DNA of 22,795 bases from JADJEI01 sp035328465 (GCA_035328465.1 DAOLIQ010000056.1:1-22795); one strand, 5' to 3'; counted from the first letter of the stretch, positions 6,881 through 14,619 are shown. A program made the numbers and translations. Notes: a model not told the origin generated them from the letters alone.

Positions 6881-8803
6881 TTAATTTTTGTCAACAAAAC
6901 CTGTATCATTTTCATCCTTAACCTGACTATTTAGAAGGGCAAACATAATTTTTAAATCTTTCACCCCGCCGATTGCAAACCAGATAACCACAACTATTGA
7001 AAGAGCAAGGTTAGTCAAGATAAAAATCTTCCAGAACAACATCCAACTTTCATCTGAAATCTCCGAGGTTAAATTGAAAACTGTTCCAACCACAAAAACA
7101 CAAACCCAAAGTAAAGTCCAGGAGTAAGTTAAAATATAGATTACTCTATCGCCGCGGGTAAATTCTTTTCCCATCCCTAATATTTTCCATCCTTTTTGAG
7201 CAAGTGAATTAGCAACTGCAGCATCAGCGTTATAATTTCCCCGATTCAGCATTTTGTTCATATCAAACTCTGTCTTCTTGCCTGTTATAGAAACAAGAAC
7301 ATAAACTAATGCTGCGGCAGCCATTGCAATTCCCCAAAACTGCTGTCCATTAATGAAAAAGCCTGGGGCAATTTGATGGATGATAATTCCCCCTACTGCA
7401 ATTGTAGAGCCTGTGATCATCGCACTCCATGCTGCGGCAGTTGTTCCTCGCTTCCAGTAAAGTCCTCCAATAATTACGGCACCCGATCCCCCGGCGAATA
7501 TCGCACCAGTAATTGCAAAGAAAAGAAAGATGTATTCGCTTTGTTGAAAGATTAAACTAAAAATAAAAATAAATATTGCCACCCCCAATATTGAAAACCG
7601 GAGCAGCCGTAAATGTTGTTTGGGTGAAAATGGTTTTTTTCTGAAAGGCATAATCACGTCCTGAATAAAAATACTTCCCCAAGAGTGAAGGTAAGTATCG
7701 TGATTACCAATAAAAGCAGCAAGCATTACAGCTGCAAAAGCACCCATTAAACCAACGGGAAGAATTTTAACGAGCACCAATGGAACTATTAATTGACTTC
7801 TGATAGCTTCTGAATTTACTCCCGACAAAGTATTATTTACAGAGGCTGCCTGAACGAAATATTCAGGGTGATGCATAACTGTGTAAGCGATAACCGGAAC
7901 GAAAACAAGAAATAATGAGTATTGAGGAATGTTCCGCCAATTGCTTAGCACATCCCCCATCTTTGCTTCGTGAGCACTCTTCGCTGAAGTATTGTAGCCT
8001 TGTGTTCCCTGCCATGAAAGTTTTCCATAAATAACTCCCGCAACACCAATTAAAAAATACCAGAAATTAAAATCCTTAACCTGAGCTGTGTGAAAAGGAT
8101 TGATAAGCGATGCTTCTTTGTGTCCCGAAGTTAAAGTCTCTGATATTATCTTCCAATCGAAAGTAAATAAAAAGTAAATCACAATAATGACAAAGACGGC
8201 ATTAACAAAAATACCCTGAAGAAAATCTGCGACAATAATAGCAATCTGCCCCCCCGCATAAACGAAGAAAAGAGATATACCTAAAAGAAAGAACATAACA
8301 GAAGCATAGGTTGATATTTCAATACCAAATAGTTGATATGTAAACGGTAAACCGCAGAAATAAATAAAAAATCGTGCACCAACAGCAGGGAAAATCCCGA
8401 AATTAATTATACCGGAAAAATAAGCGAGCAGTCCGGCAAAGATTCTGAAATTACGGCTGTACCTGATCTCGAAAAATTGAGCCATTGTCAAAGCTCTTGT
8501 CTGTCGGAAGCGGTAAACCACCCACCCGGAAACAGTAATTGCTACAAGAACAACGCTCATTGCAAATTCCCACCACCTCATTACAAACCCGGCGATGTAA
8601 TTCATTTCGAAGTAACCAACAATCGTAATTGCACCGAGCATCGCCATACCCTGTGACATTCCGATTAGGTATCTTCCGGCAGTCCTGCCAGCAGCAAGAA
8701 AATCCGCAACATTTTTGAGGTAGTGCCGTGTAGCAAATACACTAAATATTACCCCGCTCGTAAATAAAACTACAATCAGCCAATCTATAAATGCAAGATT
8801 CAT
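6881..8803 (-). CDS. Sodium:solute symporter family transporter
   Basis: The 640-residue product is a polytopic inner-membrane protein of the sodium:solute symporter (SSS/SLC5-like) family, with about 13 to 15 predicted helices. Family landmarks are the early loop DFLAAGRTAGRYLIGMSQG (34-52), the TM3-4 segment TMAQFFEIRYSRNFRIFAGL (106-125), and the mid-protein GNHDTYLHSWGSIFIQDV stretch, which lies where sodium-site helix 8 residues fall in vSGLT-type proteins. The long C-terminal part with a hydrophilic loop (near NKMLNRGNYNADAA) and two extra helices resembles sugar-type SSS members. Its position between a possible sugar-nucleotide enzyme and GH92 suggests import of mannose or a small mannoside in place of a SusC/SusD pair. 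The substrate is inferred from context. No Shine-Dalgarno is seen before the ATG at 8803. Confidence 0.9.
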   Translation of the reverse strand: MNLAFIDWLIVVLFTSGVIFSVFATRHYLKNVADFLAAGRTAGRYLIGMSQGMAMLGAITIVGYFEMNYIAGFVMRWWEFAMSVVLVAITVSGWVVYRFRQTRALTMAQFFEIRYSRNFRIFAGLLAYFSGIINFGIFPAVGARFFIYFCGLPFTYQLFGIEISTYASVMFFLLGISLFFVYAGGQIAIIVADFLQGIFVNAVFVIIVIYFLFTFDWKIISETLTSGHKEASLINPFHTAQVKDFNFWYFLIGVAGVIYGKLSWQGTQGYNTSAKSAHEAKMGDVLSNWRNIPQYSLFLVFVPVIAYTVMHHPEYFVQAASVNNTLSGVNSEAIRSQLIVPLVLVKILPVGLMGAFAAVMLAAFIGNHDTYLHSWGSIFIQDVIMPFRKKPFSPKQHLRLLRFSILGVAIFIFIFSLIFQQSEYIFLFFAITGAIFAGGSGAVIIGGLYWKRGTTAAAWSAMITGSTIAVGGIIIHQIAPGFFINGQQFWGIAMAAAALVYVLVSITGKKTEFDMNKMLNRGNYNADAAVANSLAQKGWKILGMGKEFTRGDRVIYILTYSWTLLWVCVFVVGTVFNLTSEISDESWMLFWKIFILTNLALSIVVVIWFAIGGVKDLKIMFALLNSQVKDENDTGFVDKN

Positions 8804-8818
8804 ATTAAAAATTTCTAT

Positions 8819-10411
8819 TCATAAAAATTCTGGCTGATGTTCAGCTTTAAGTAAATCGTTAACTTCTTTAACAGGGTTAAAAGTAATTTTAGGAACTTCT
8901 ACAAAGATTGTATTCCAATAATGCATGCTGCCATTCCATAAGCCTGGCAGTTCTAATGATTTTAATTCTCTGCCGTCTTTCGATTTCAACGCAATCAAAC
9001 CCGTGGAAGGATTTAAATATTTGTTTAGATCAAATTTATTCCCCTGATGATCTTTAATCGAGCATACAATATCAACCGGATTGAAATGTGTTGAAGAATT
9101 GAATACCATTCTCTGTCTTTCGCTATTTAAATCAATTTGTGCTGATTCAATAATTTGAAGTGATTGAGTCCCGTCATCTTCGTCAATCCAGAAAGGACCG
9201 CCGCCGGGATGTCCTTCATTCACTACCATACCGCAAACACGGAGGGGGCGGTTTAATTTATTGAATAAATATTTTACTTTTGAATTAATATCAAGATGAT
9301 TGTATTCCGGCGGGAAAGTGATGGATAAAGTTTCTGCCGAAAAATTTTCTATTGTATGTAACTCATTACCGATAACATTGTCAGAGATAATTTTATTGAT
9401 ATAATTGTAAATTTTATTCTGAACTTCAATCAGTATTCCTCCAAGCAGCTTTTTGTATTTTATCGTTTGTGGATGAAGATATTCCGGCGAAATATTATCA
9501 ATGTTTTTTATAAATATAATATCTTCATCAATCTCGTTTAAATTTTGAAGCAGCGCACCGTGCCCGGCAGGTCTAAAAAGTAATTTACCATTTAAATCAC
9601 GAAACGGATTGTTATTTAAGTCAACCGCAAGTGTGTCTGTAGATTTATTCTGGAATGAAGTGCTGATTGAAAAATCAAGCCCGTTTTTTTTATAAATGAT
9701 TTTAATTTGTTTTAATAAATCAGTCAAACGCTGCTTCGAATCTTCTGGAATAGTAAAGTGGATTTTAATTTCTCCCGAATGATTCTGAGCGTAACCCACA
9801 GCCTCAACGAGGTGCTCTTCAAATGCAGTTCTACTTACATTTGGGTAGCGGTGAAATTTTATCTCACCTTTTGGAAGACTGGCATAGTTTAAACCACCGG
9901 ATGAAATAACAAGTTCAATCAATTCTCGAATTTTACTTTCAGATATGAGCGATGAGACTGATTCATTATTTTTTTTAGCTAATGAATTCAGTTCGTCATA
10001 GAATGCAAATTTCTTAATGTTCAAAATGAATTCGAGTATGCAGGCGTAGTTTTTATTCTGCGAAGCTTTTTCTCTAAGGTCGTTTATGGAAAAGCTTTTA
10101 TTGTCATTAAAGAAATTCTGAAGTTTTTTGAACATTCGTGAGGCTGCACCGCTTGCAGGGGTAAATTTAATTACCGACTTATATTTTATTTGTTCATCGA
10201 AGATACGGCAATAGTCTAAAACTTGTTCTTCGTTAAATGTTTTGATACCATCATTTATTTTTGCAGCTCTGTTTAATGTAATTGGACGCAGTCCTGATTC
10301 AAATATTTTTATTTGGTCAACTAAACGCTCCAATGCATGTCCTTCTTCTTTAAGCTGCTGATAATCATTAGCGGTAAGAAGTGATTTCAACTTGTGAATA
10401 TCCTGGCTCAT
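8819..10411 (-). CDS. DUF4301 protein, likely sugar nucleotidyltransferase-like fold
   Basis: The 530-residue cytoplasmic product matches the DUF4301 family, common in Bacteroidota and of unknown function. Several motifs look like those of UDP-sugar pyrophosphorylases. FTPASGAASRMFKKL (83-97) occupies the place of the nucleotide-binding loop. FRPAGHGALLQNL (279-291) followed by DIIFIKNIDNIS (297-308) closely resembles the family's P-G-H-G-D ... E-Y-I-F-V-x-N-x-D-N block. VVNEGHPGGGPFW (396-408), SSTHFNPVDIVC (439-450) and LPGLWNGSMHYWNTIFVEV (488-506) are other invariant-looking segments. It is the first gene of the five-gene mannoside operon and lies 15 bases before the symporter. I infer a GT-A-type nucleotidyltransferase or sugar-phosphate-binding role, perhaps using mannose-1-phosphate from GH130. 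Family assignment is firm; the function is a hypothesis. No Shine-Dalgarno is seen. Confidence 0.85.
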   Translation of the reverse strand: MSQDIHKLKSLLTANDYQQLKEEGHALERLVDQIKIFESGLRPITLNRAAKINDGIKTFNEEQVLDYCRIFDEQIKYKSVIKFTPASGAASRMFKKLQNFFNDNKSFSINDLREKASQNKNYACILEFILNIKKFAFYDELNSLAKKNNESVSSLISESKIRELIELVISSGGLNYASLPKGEIKFHRYPNVSRTAFEEHLVEAVGYAQNHSGEIKIHFTIPEDSKQRLTDLLKQIKIIYKKNGLDFSISTSFQNKSTDTLAVDLNNNPFRDLNGKLLFRPAGHGALLQNLNEIDEDIIFIKNIDNISPEYLHPQTIKYKKLLGGILIEVQNKIYNYINKIISDNVIGNELHTIENFSAETLSITFPPEYNHLDINSKVKYLFNKLNRPLRVCGMVVNEGHPGGGPFWIDEDDGTQSLQIIESAQIDLNSERQRMVFNSSTHFNPVDIVCSIKDHQGNKFDLNKYLNPSTGLIALKSKDGRELKSLELPGLWNGSMHYWNTIFVEVPKITFNPVKEVNDLLKAEHQPEFL

Positions 10412-10498
10412 AAAAATGAATTAAAAGAATGCAAAAAAAGTTTTTTTAAATATAAGCTTATCAGTTTAGATTCTTTCAGATATTTATATATAGTGATT
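10412..10498. other. AT-rich leader of the mannoside operon
   Basis: These 87 bases separate the gpmA stop from the first gene of the operon and must hold its promoter if it is not read through from gpmA. The stretch is about 80 percent A+T, with an A7-G-T7 tract at 10433-10447. I see no clear terminator, operator or Shine-Dalgarno. Confidence 0.4.
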
Positions 10499-11245
10499 TT
10501 ATTTCACCCTCCCTTGTGCAGCAACTGCCGCCGCTGCTTTTTGTATTTCTTCCTGATTGCCAAGATAATAATGCTTGATCGGGTTTAATTTTTCATCCAA
10601 CTCATAAACCAAAGGAATTCCGGTTGGTATATTCAACTCGATAATGTCTTTTTCACCAACATTATCAAGATATTTTACGAGTGCTCTTAAACTGTTTCCG
10701 TGAGCAGTAATTAAGACTTTCTTGCCTGACCTGACCATTGGGGCGATTGTTTCTTCCCAGTAAGGAACAAAACGAGCGACGGTATCTTTCAGGCATTCAG
10801 TTACCGGCAGTTCTTCATCTTTTAATTCAGCATAACGCGGATCTTTACCGGGGTAGCGGTCATCAGTTATTTCCAGTGCAGGTGGGGGTGTGTCGTAACT
10901 TCTTCTCCAAATCTTAACCTGTTCTTCACCAAATTTTTCTGCAGTTTCGGCTTTGTTTAATCCTTGTAATGCGCCGTAATGTCTTTCATTCAAACGCCAA
11001 TTGCGGATAACGGGGATCCACATTAAATCCAGTTCATCAAGTGTAATCCATAGTGTTCGTATTGCCCGCTTTAGAACAGAAGTGTAAGCGATATCAAATT
11101 TATATCCTTCACTATTTAAAACCTCTCCGGCTTTTTTAGCTTCAGCCAATCCTTTTTCAGAAAGATCAACATCAGTCCAGCCGGTAAAACGGTTTTCTTT
11201 ATTCCAGGTGCTTTCTCCGTGCCTTAACAAAACTACTTTATACAT
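10499..11245 (-). CDS. gpmA: 2,3-bisphosphoglycerate-dependent phosphoglycerate mutase
   Basis: This 248-residue enzyme interconverts 3- and 2-phosphoglycerate in glycolysis and gluconeogenesis. It has the full histidine-phosphatase signature: LLRHGESTWN (6-15, with His9 the phospho-histidine), FTGWTDVDLSEKG (20-32), the acid Glu87 in RLNERHYGALQGLNK (84-98), and His182 in TAHGNSLRAL (180-189). Length and motif spacing match Escherichia coli GpmA closely (His10, Glu88, His183). The C-terminal tail is alanine-rich. The ATG at 11245 has GGAG five bases upstream, and the 171-base spacer before it suggests an own promoter. It is a housekeeping enzyme with no specific tie to the neighbouring mannoside genes beyond central carbon flow. 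Confidence 0.97.
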   Translation of the reverse strand: MYKVVLLRHGESTWNKENRFTGWTDVDLSEKGLAEAKKAGEVLNSEGYKFDIAYTSVLKRAIRTLWITLDELDLMWIPVIRNWRLNERHYGALQGLNKAETAEKFGEEQVKIWRRSYDTPPPALEITDDRYPGKDPRYAELKDEELPVTECLKDTVARFVPYWEETIAPMVRSGKKVLITAHGNSLRALVKYLDNVGEKDIIELNIPTGIPLVYELDEKLNPIKHYYLGNQEEIQKAAAAVAAQGRVK

Positions 11246-11416
11246 TTTTTCTCCAATGCTTTGATAGTGTGATTAAAATCTTTAATTCAAAAATAAAGAA
11301 TGAATAAGAGATGTGAAACGTCAAAAGGCGATGAACGTTCGCAGCAATTTGTTTCAAAACAATTTAACAGTTAAAAAATTAAAGAATTAATAAATGCCGC
11401 ATCATTAAATTAAAAA
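11246..11416. other. Spacer upstream of gpmA
   Basis: No gene is seen. It contains an 8-bp palindrome GAACGTTC at 11333-11340 and a small AT-rich inverted repeat TTGTTT-CA-AAACAA at 11349-11362 downstream of the AEC gene. The latter is too weak to call as a terminator. Confidence 0.4.
11288..11318 (-). promoter_or_regulatory. Possible Bacteroidota-type promoter for gpmA
   Basis: On the minus strand TATTTTTG (11288-11295) matches the Bacteroidota -7 consensus TAnnTTTG. TTTC (11315-11318) lies 19 bases upstream, one mismatch from the -33 TTTG. The start codon is about 42 bases downstream. In AT-rich DNA such matches arise by chance, and it is unclear whether this lineage uses that consensus. 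Confidence 0.25.
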
Positions 11417-12364
11417 TTAAATTACACCAATACTTTTCATTACTAAAATTCCAAAAGCAATAGTAACTACGGAAGCAAGAGTTGTAATTAAAATAATATT
11501 ACCGGCAAGTTTTCCATTAGCGCCCATTGCTTCAGCCATAATAAAACTAACAATAGCAGTCGGACAGGCAAACAAGATAAACATTATTCCGAGATCAACT
11601 GCTCTGTAACCAAAGAAATATGCAAGCGGCGTAAGCACTAATGGTGCAAAAACAATTTTGATAGCCGAAGAAGATATTGCAATTGATGAAGCACGCTTAA
11701 TCTCGTCAATGTTCAGCGATCCGCCAATGCCAATCAGTGCAAGAGGCAGCGCAACATCAGAAAGATAATTGATTGATTTTGAAATCACCGGATGAAGATC
11801 TACTTTATAAATTGAGAAGGGGAGGGCTACAATTACAGCAAGTATTAAAGGATTAAAAAGAATTTCATTAAATGTTCCTTTTATATTTAGCTTTTTGATT
11901 TTTCTCATTGGAACAGTTAACGCTACTACTGCCAGCACATTATACAATGGTAAAACGAACGCAAGCAGAATTGTCGCCTTCCCCAGCCCACTTTTACCAA
12001 ATAGACTTGAGATAAGAGCAAGTCCAACAATTGCATAATTCCCTCTGAATGCACCCTGAATAAAAGCACTTCGGTCACGCGGATCTTTTATATAAGGTAT
12101 TGAAACTACCCAGCTTAAAACAAACATTAATAATGTCCCGGTGTAAATAAATCCTATCTGTCCAAGTTCAACTGCCTTGCTTAAATCCAATTCGCTGATT
12201 TCGATAAATATAAATGCTGGCAGTGATACGGAAAAAACAAACTTGCTTATTACCTGCACAAAATTTTCGTTTATGATGTTCATCCATTTTAATAGATACC
12301 CCAATGCAACCATAAGGAATACGGGTGCAACGGTGTTAGTGGTGAAGATTATGTTTTCTATCAT
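11417..12364 (-). CDS. AEC (auxin efflux carrier) family transporter
   Basis: The 315-residue product is an inner-membrane protein with about ten helices in two inverted halves, typical of the AEC family in length and pattern. Landmarks are the first helix VAPVFLMVALGYLLKWMNII (12-31), FVFSVSLPAFIFIEIS near residue 42, the mid-protein RGNYAIVGLALI, and the second-half LPLALIGIGGSLN and FACPTAIVSFIMAEAMG. Bacterial members export or import small carboxylates such as malate; the substrate here is unknown. The ATG at 12364 has GAGG five bases upstream, and that ribosome binding site sits at the edge of a palindromic repeat element. It lies between the radical SAM gene and gpmA with no obvious functional link to either. 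Confidence 0.9.
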   Translation of the reverse strand: MIENIIFTTNTVAPVFLMVALGYLLKWMNIINENFVQVISKFVFSVSLPAFIFIEISELDLSKAVELGQIGFIYTGTLLMFVLSWVVSIPYIKDPRDRSAFIQGAFRGNYAIVGLALISSLFGKSGLGKATILLAFVLPLYNVLAVVALTVPMRKIKKLNIKGTFNEILFNPLILAVIVALPFSIYKVDLHPVISKSINYLSDVALPLALIGIGGSLNIDEIKRASSIAISSSAIKIVFAPLVLTPLAYFFGYRAVDLGIMFILFACPTAIVSFIMAEAMGANGKLAGNIILITTLASVVTIAFGILVMKSIGVI

Positions 12365-12369
12365 TTAGT

Positions 12370-12373
12370 CCTC
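12370..12373 (-). promoter_or_regulatory. Shine-Dalgarno of the AEC gene at the edge of a repeat
   Basis: GAGG on the minus strand is five bases before the AEC start codon. It belongs to the sequence GGGTAAGGGTGAGGAC that continues directly from the hairpin at 12381-12401, so the repeat appears to provide the ribosome binding site. Confidence 0.5.
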
Positions 12374-12401
12374 ACCCTTACCCTCTCCCAAAGGGAGAGG
12401 G
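12371..12401. repeat. Palindromic intergenic repeat with CCCTCTCCC stem
   Basis: A perfect 9-bp inverted repeat, CCCTCTCCC (12381-12389) and GGGAGAGGG (12393-12401) with an AAA loop, fills the 39-base gap between two minus-strand genes. The flank CTCACCCTTA together with the stem matches a repeat type I recall from many bacterial genomes. On the minus strand it is followed by TAAGGG and not a T run, so it is not a standard intrinsic terminator. Confidence 0.7.
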
Positions 12402-12403
12402 AA

Positions 12404-13441
12404 TTATTTGAGCCTTTTATAAATTTCACACTTGGTGCAGACGGTGTGATTGACTTTTCCATCATAATTAATATTGTTGAATAAACTTCTTGAGTACTGA
12501 TATTTTTCATTGTGCCAGATTTCTTCAAATGATTCTTTGGTTAAATCCCCCCAAACGTTTTCTTTGCTCGTTACCCAGCAGCAGGGGGTAACTTTGCCAT
12601 CCGGGTTAATTACAGTTGATTTGAAAAGCTGATTGCAGGCTTCATCGTTTAACGGGAGTTTATTTCCGTTTTTATAATAATCTAAAATAAAATTTTGATT
12701 TTGCGGCAGCCACTCCTTCATTCGCTCTTCAAGAGTTCCTGGGAAAGCAAGATCGGGAATGTCATCTGCCAACCCCATTTTATCAAAGAGAAGTTCAACT
12801 CCAATTTGCTTTGCCAGCTTTTTTGCGTAATTAATTTCATGTTCGTTGTAACGGTTCACTAGAAATTTCCAAACGATTTTCGGATCGCGCAATTTCAATT
12901 TCTTCTTTGCTGCTGTAACCAGCTCCATATTTCGTTTTACCCAATCGAAATTTCCTTTCACCCGGTACTTTTCATAAGTCTCCTGCGAAGCGCCGTCTGC
13001 AGAGATTACAAGCTGATGCAGACCCGACTCAACAAGCTTTTCAAAAAAATCTTCTTTTTGTTTGAAGCTGAAATTTGTATGAGTGATCGTATAAATATTT
13101 CGTTTAACAGATTCGCGGATGATGTTAAATATTTCGTGATGCAAAAGCGGCTCGCCCCAGTTAAAAAGTATCACCACTCTTAGAGAAGGAATTTTATCAA
13201 GCACCATTTTAAAAGTATCGAAAGACATTTTTCCTTTTTCATAATTCTGATTCTTTGATGCACACAACGGGCAATCAAGATTGCAGATATTTATCGGATC
13301 AATTATAGCAGCTTTGGGAAGTCTGGGTGTAAGTGTGTTAGCATTAAATGAATGCTCCAACCAATGTGAAATTTTATGCTGAATACCGATTGGTATTCTC
13401 TGCCAGAAAGAGAGATATGTGTTGAATAGGATTGAGTTCAT
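12404..13441 (-). CDS. Radical SAM protein with SPASM domain
   Basis: I place the start at the ATG at 13441, giving 345 residues. The radical SAM core shows IDPINICNLDCPLCASK (47-63) with the CxxxCxxC cluster ligands Cys53, Cys57 and Cys60, then FNWGEPLL (93-100) for SAM binding and VISADGASQETYEKYR (145-160). A C-terminal SPASM-type auxiliary-cluster domain follows, with Cys269, the pair Cys287-Cys288 in GKVTPCCWV, GDLTKESFEEIWHNEKY (298-314), and Cys335/Cys338. Such proteins modify peptides, sugars or cofactors; the substrate cannot be told. The same frame stays open upstream to a TTG at 13630, but those 63 residues are translated from a palindromic repeat cluster and are very unlikely to be real. 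No clear Shine-Dalgarno precedes 13441. The flanking flippase-like gene lies on the other side of the repeats. Confidence 0.88.
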   Translation of the reverse strand: MNSILFNTYLSFWQRIPIGIQHKISHWLEHSFNANTLTPRLPKAAIIDPINICNLDCPLCASKNQNYEKGKMSFDTFKMVLDKIPSLRVVILFNWGEPLLHHEIFNIIRESVKRNIYTITHTNFSFKQKEDFFEKLVESGLHQLVISADGASQETYEKYRVKGNFDWVKRNMELVTAAKKKLKLRDPKIVWKFLVNRYNEHEINYAKKLAKQIGVELLFDKMGLADDIPDLAFPGTLEERMKEWLPQNQNFILDYYKNGNKLPLNDEACNQLFKSTVINPDGKVTPCCWVTSKENVWGDLTKESFEEIWHNEKYQYSRSLFNNINYDGKVNHTVCTKCEIYKRLK

Positions 13442-13506
13442 CTGTCTATTATTATTAAATAAAAACTTGGGTAAATATAATGAAAGGTTTTTTGTGAAGC
13501 ACCAAC

Positions 13507-13653
13507 GGAACAGACGAAGGTCCGTTCCATACAAAAGATGAAATGTAGGGATCGGTCCCCTGACCGATCCGGCAAGAGGTGATACTAAGCCGAAACGGTT
13601 TTCTTGACTGTTAAAAATCTCGACCTCCAACGGAACGGACGGGAGTCCGTTCC
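13507..13653. repeat. Cluster of three palindromic hairpin repeats
   Basis: Three hairpin units with 9-base arms and 4-base loops occur within 147 bases. They are GGAACAGAC-gaag-GTCCGTTCC at 13507-13528 (one G/T wobble), GGATCGGTC-ccct-GACCGATCC at 13549-13570 (perfect) and GGAACGGAC-ggga-GTCCGTTCC at 13632-13653 (perfect). The outer two are near copies of each other in the same orientation. Between them, AGCCGAAACGGTT at about 13587-13600 can form a further short stem. The unit is much richer in G+C than its surroundings and starts immediately after the flippase stop codon. It looks like a REP-like or miniature mobile intergenic element. Confidence 0.7.
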
Positions 13654-14619
13654 CTAATTAAAATTTTGTTCGTTGAAATTAAATCTTTTTCTGAAAATCA
13701 TCATTGTTATACTGCCGACAAGTACGGCAAACCATAATGTCGCAAGTCGGATAAAAATTGCTGCGGCAACAGCAGTGCTTTGCTTGTAACCAAGATCCGA
13801 GATAAGAAAAATTAAAGAGCCGTCTGTTACCCCCAACCCTGCCGGTAACGCCGTCAGCGAGCCAAACAAAATTGAAAAGGCATAGGCAAATATTGTCCAG
13901 ATAAATTCAACATTTATTCCCAAAGCATAAAAAACAAAATAGACACTTAGGCATTCAAGCATCCATGAAAGAAAACTCATCAGTAACGTAACCGCAAATG
14001 ATTTTACACCCAGTATTTGGTGAAAGCTTGTGTAAGCTGTATTTATTTGTTCAAGATATTTATGAAGAAATTTTATTCGTGAAAGGAGGGTTAAAATTTT
14101 AGGTGTAATTGTTTTATTAGTCAGAATAAAAACAAAGGCAGTAAATAACACCGCTGCAAAAATGATGATCACAAAATTTTGATCTAATAGAATTGCACCT
14201 GCTAAAGAAAGAATTGTAAGCATAATAAAATCGTTGAGGCGCTCTGTAAAAATTATGGGCGCAGTTTTACTCATCGGCTCGTTAGTTAGTTTTTTAACGA
14301 GATAACTTTTGTACAGTTCACCCATTGCGCCGGGAGTTGCAAGCATAATTAAGTTAGAAAAGAAAATACCCACCGAATCTTTGATTTTTATTTCGACATT
14401 TAAATAGCGCAGAAGATACTCCCACCTTAAAAATCTTAAGTTAAAATTTAAAAGAGCGAGAAGAAGAATTAAAGGAAGTAAATCAAAATTAAACTCGCCG
14501 AAAAATGCAAAGACCAAATCGGAATCAAAATAAAAGGAGAGGGCAAGATAAAAGATTGCCGCCGCTGCAAGCAGAATAGAAAGGTTTCGTTTAATATTTT
14601 TTACCAAGACATTAAACAA
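13654..14619 (-). CDS. YbhN/AglD-type flippase-like membrane protein
   Basis: The 321-residue product is an integral membrane protein of the lysylphosphatidylglycerol-synthase transmembrane (UPF0104/YbhN) family, with about eight helices. Family signatures are TPGAMGELYKSYLVKKL (95-111), an ER-x-x-D motif (TERLND, 125-130) and the C-terminal LPAGLGVTDGSLIFLI (258-273), the counterpart of the usual PGGxGxxE loop. Relatives act in lipid flipping or export, often beside glycosyl- or aminoacyl-transferases; no such partner domain is fused here. The frame opens just after an in-frame TAA and has no early ATG. The start must be TTG at 14619 or TTG at 14607, so the first residues are uncertain. Its stop directly abuts the repeat hairpin at 13632-13653. 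It follows the thioesterase gene by ten bases. Confidence 0.85.
   Translation of the reverse strand: MFNVLVKNIKRNLSILLAAAAIFYLALSFYFDSDLVFAFFGEFNFDLLPLILLLALLNFNLRFLRWEYLLRYLNVEIKIKDSVGIFFSNLIMLATPGAMGELYKSYLVKKLTNEPMSKTAPIIFTERLNDFIMLTILSLAGAILLDQNFVIIIFAAVLFTAFVFILTNKTITPKILTLLSRIKFLHKYLEQINTAYTSFHQILGVKSFAVTLLMSFLSWMLECLSVYFVFYALGINVEFIWTIFAYAFSILFGSLTALPAGLGVTDGSLIFLISDLGYKQSTAVAAAIFIRLATLWFAVLVGSITMMIFRKRFNFNEQNFN

Noticed and set aside
10433..10447. A7-G-T7 tract as a terminator for gpmA
   Set aside because: An all-A/T stem with no real loop is too unstable; it is better seen as AT-rich promoter-region DNA.
10394..10588. Plus-strand 64-residue frame across the DUF4301 leader and gpmA 3' end
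   Set aside because: It spans an intergenic region and runs antisense into gpmA, with an AT-driven composition and no domain.
12381..12401. Intrinsic terminator for the radical SAM gene
   Set aside because: The stem is strong, but on the minus strand it is followed by TAAGGG and no T run; it fits a dispersed palindromic repeat better.
13442..13630. 63-residue N-terminal extension of the radical SAM protein from a TTG start
   Set aside because: It is translated straight through three palindromic repeats, begins with TTG and shows no radical SAM family similarity; the ATG at 13441 gives a normal-length protein.
13507..13653. CRISPR array
   Set aside because: The units are palindromic, only three in number, differ in sequence and are irregularly spaced (20 and 61 bases between units), with no cas genes nearby.
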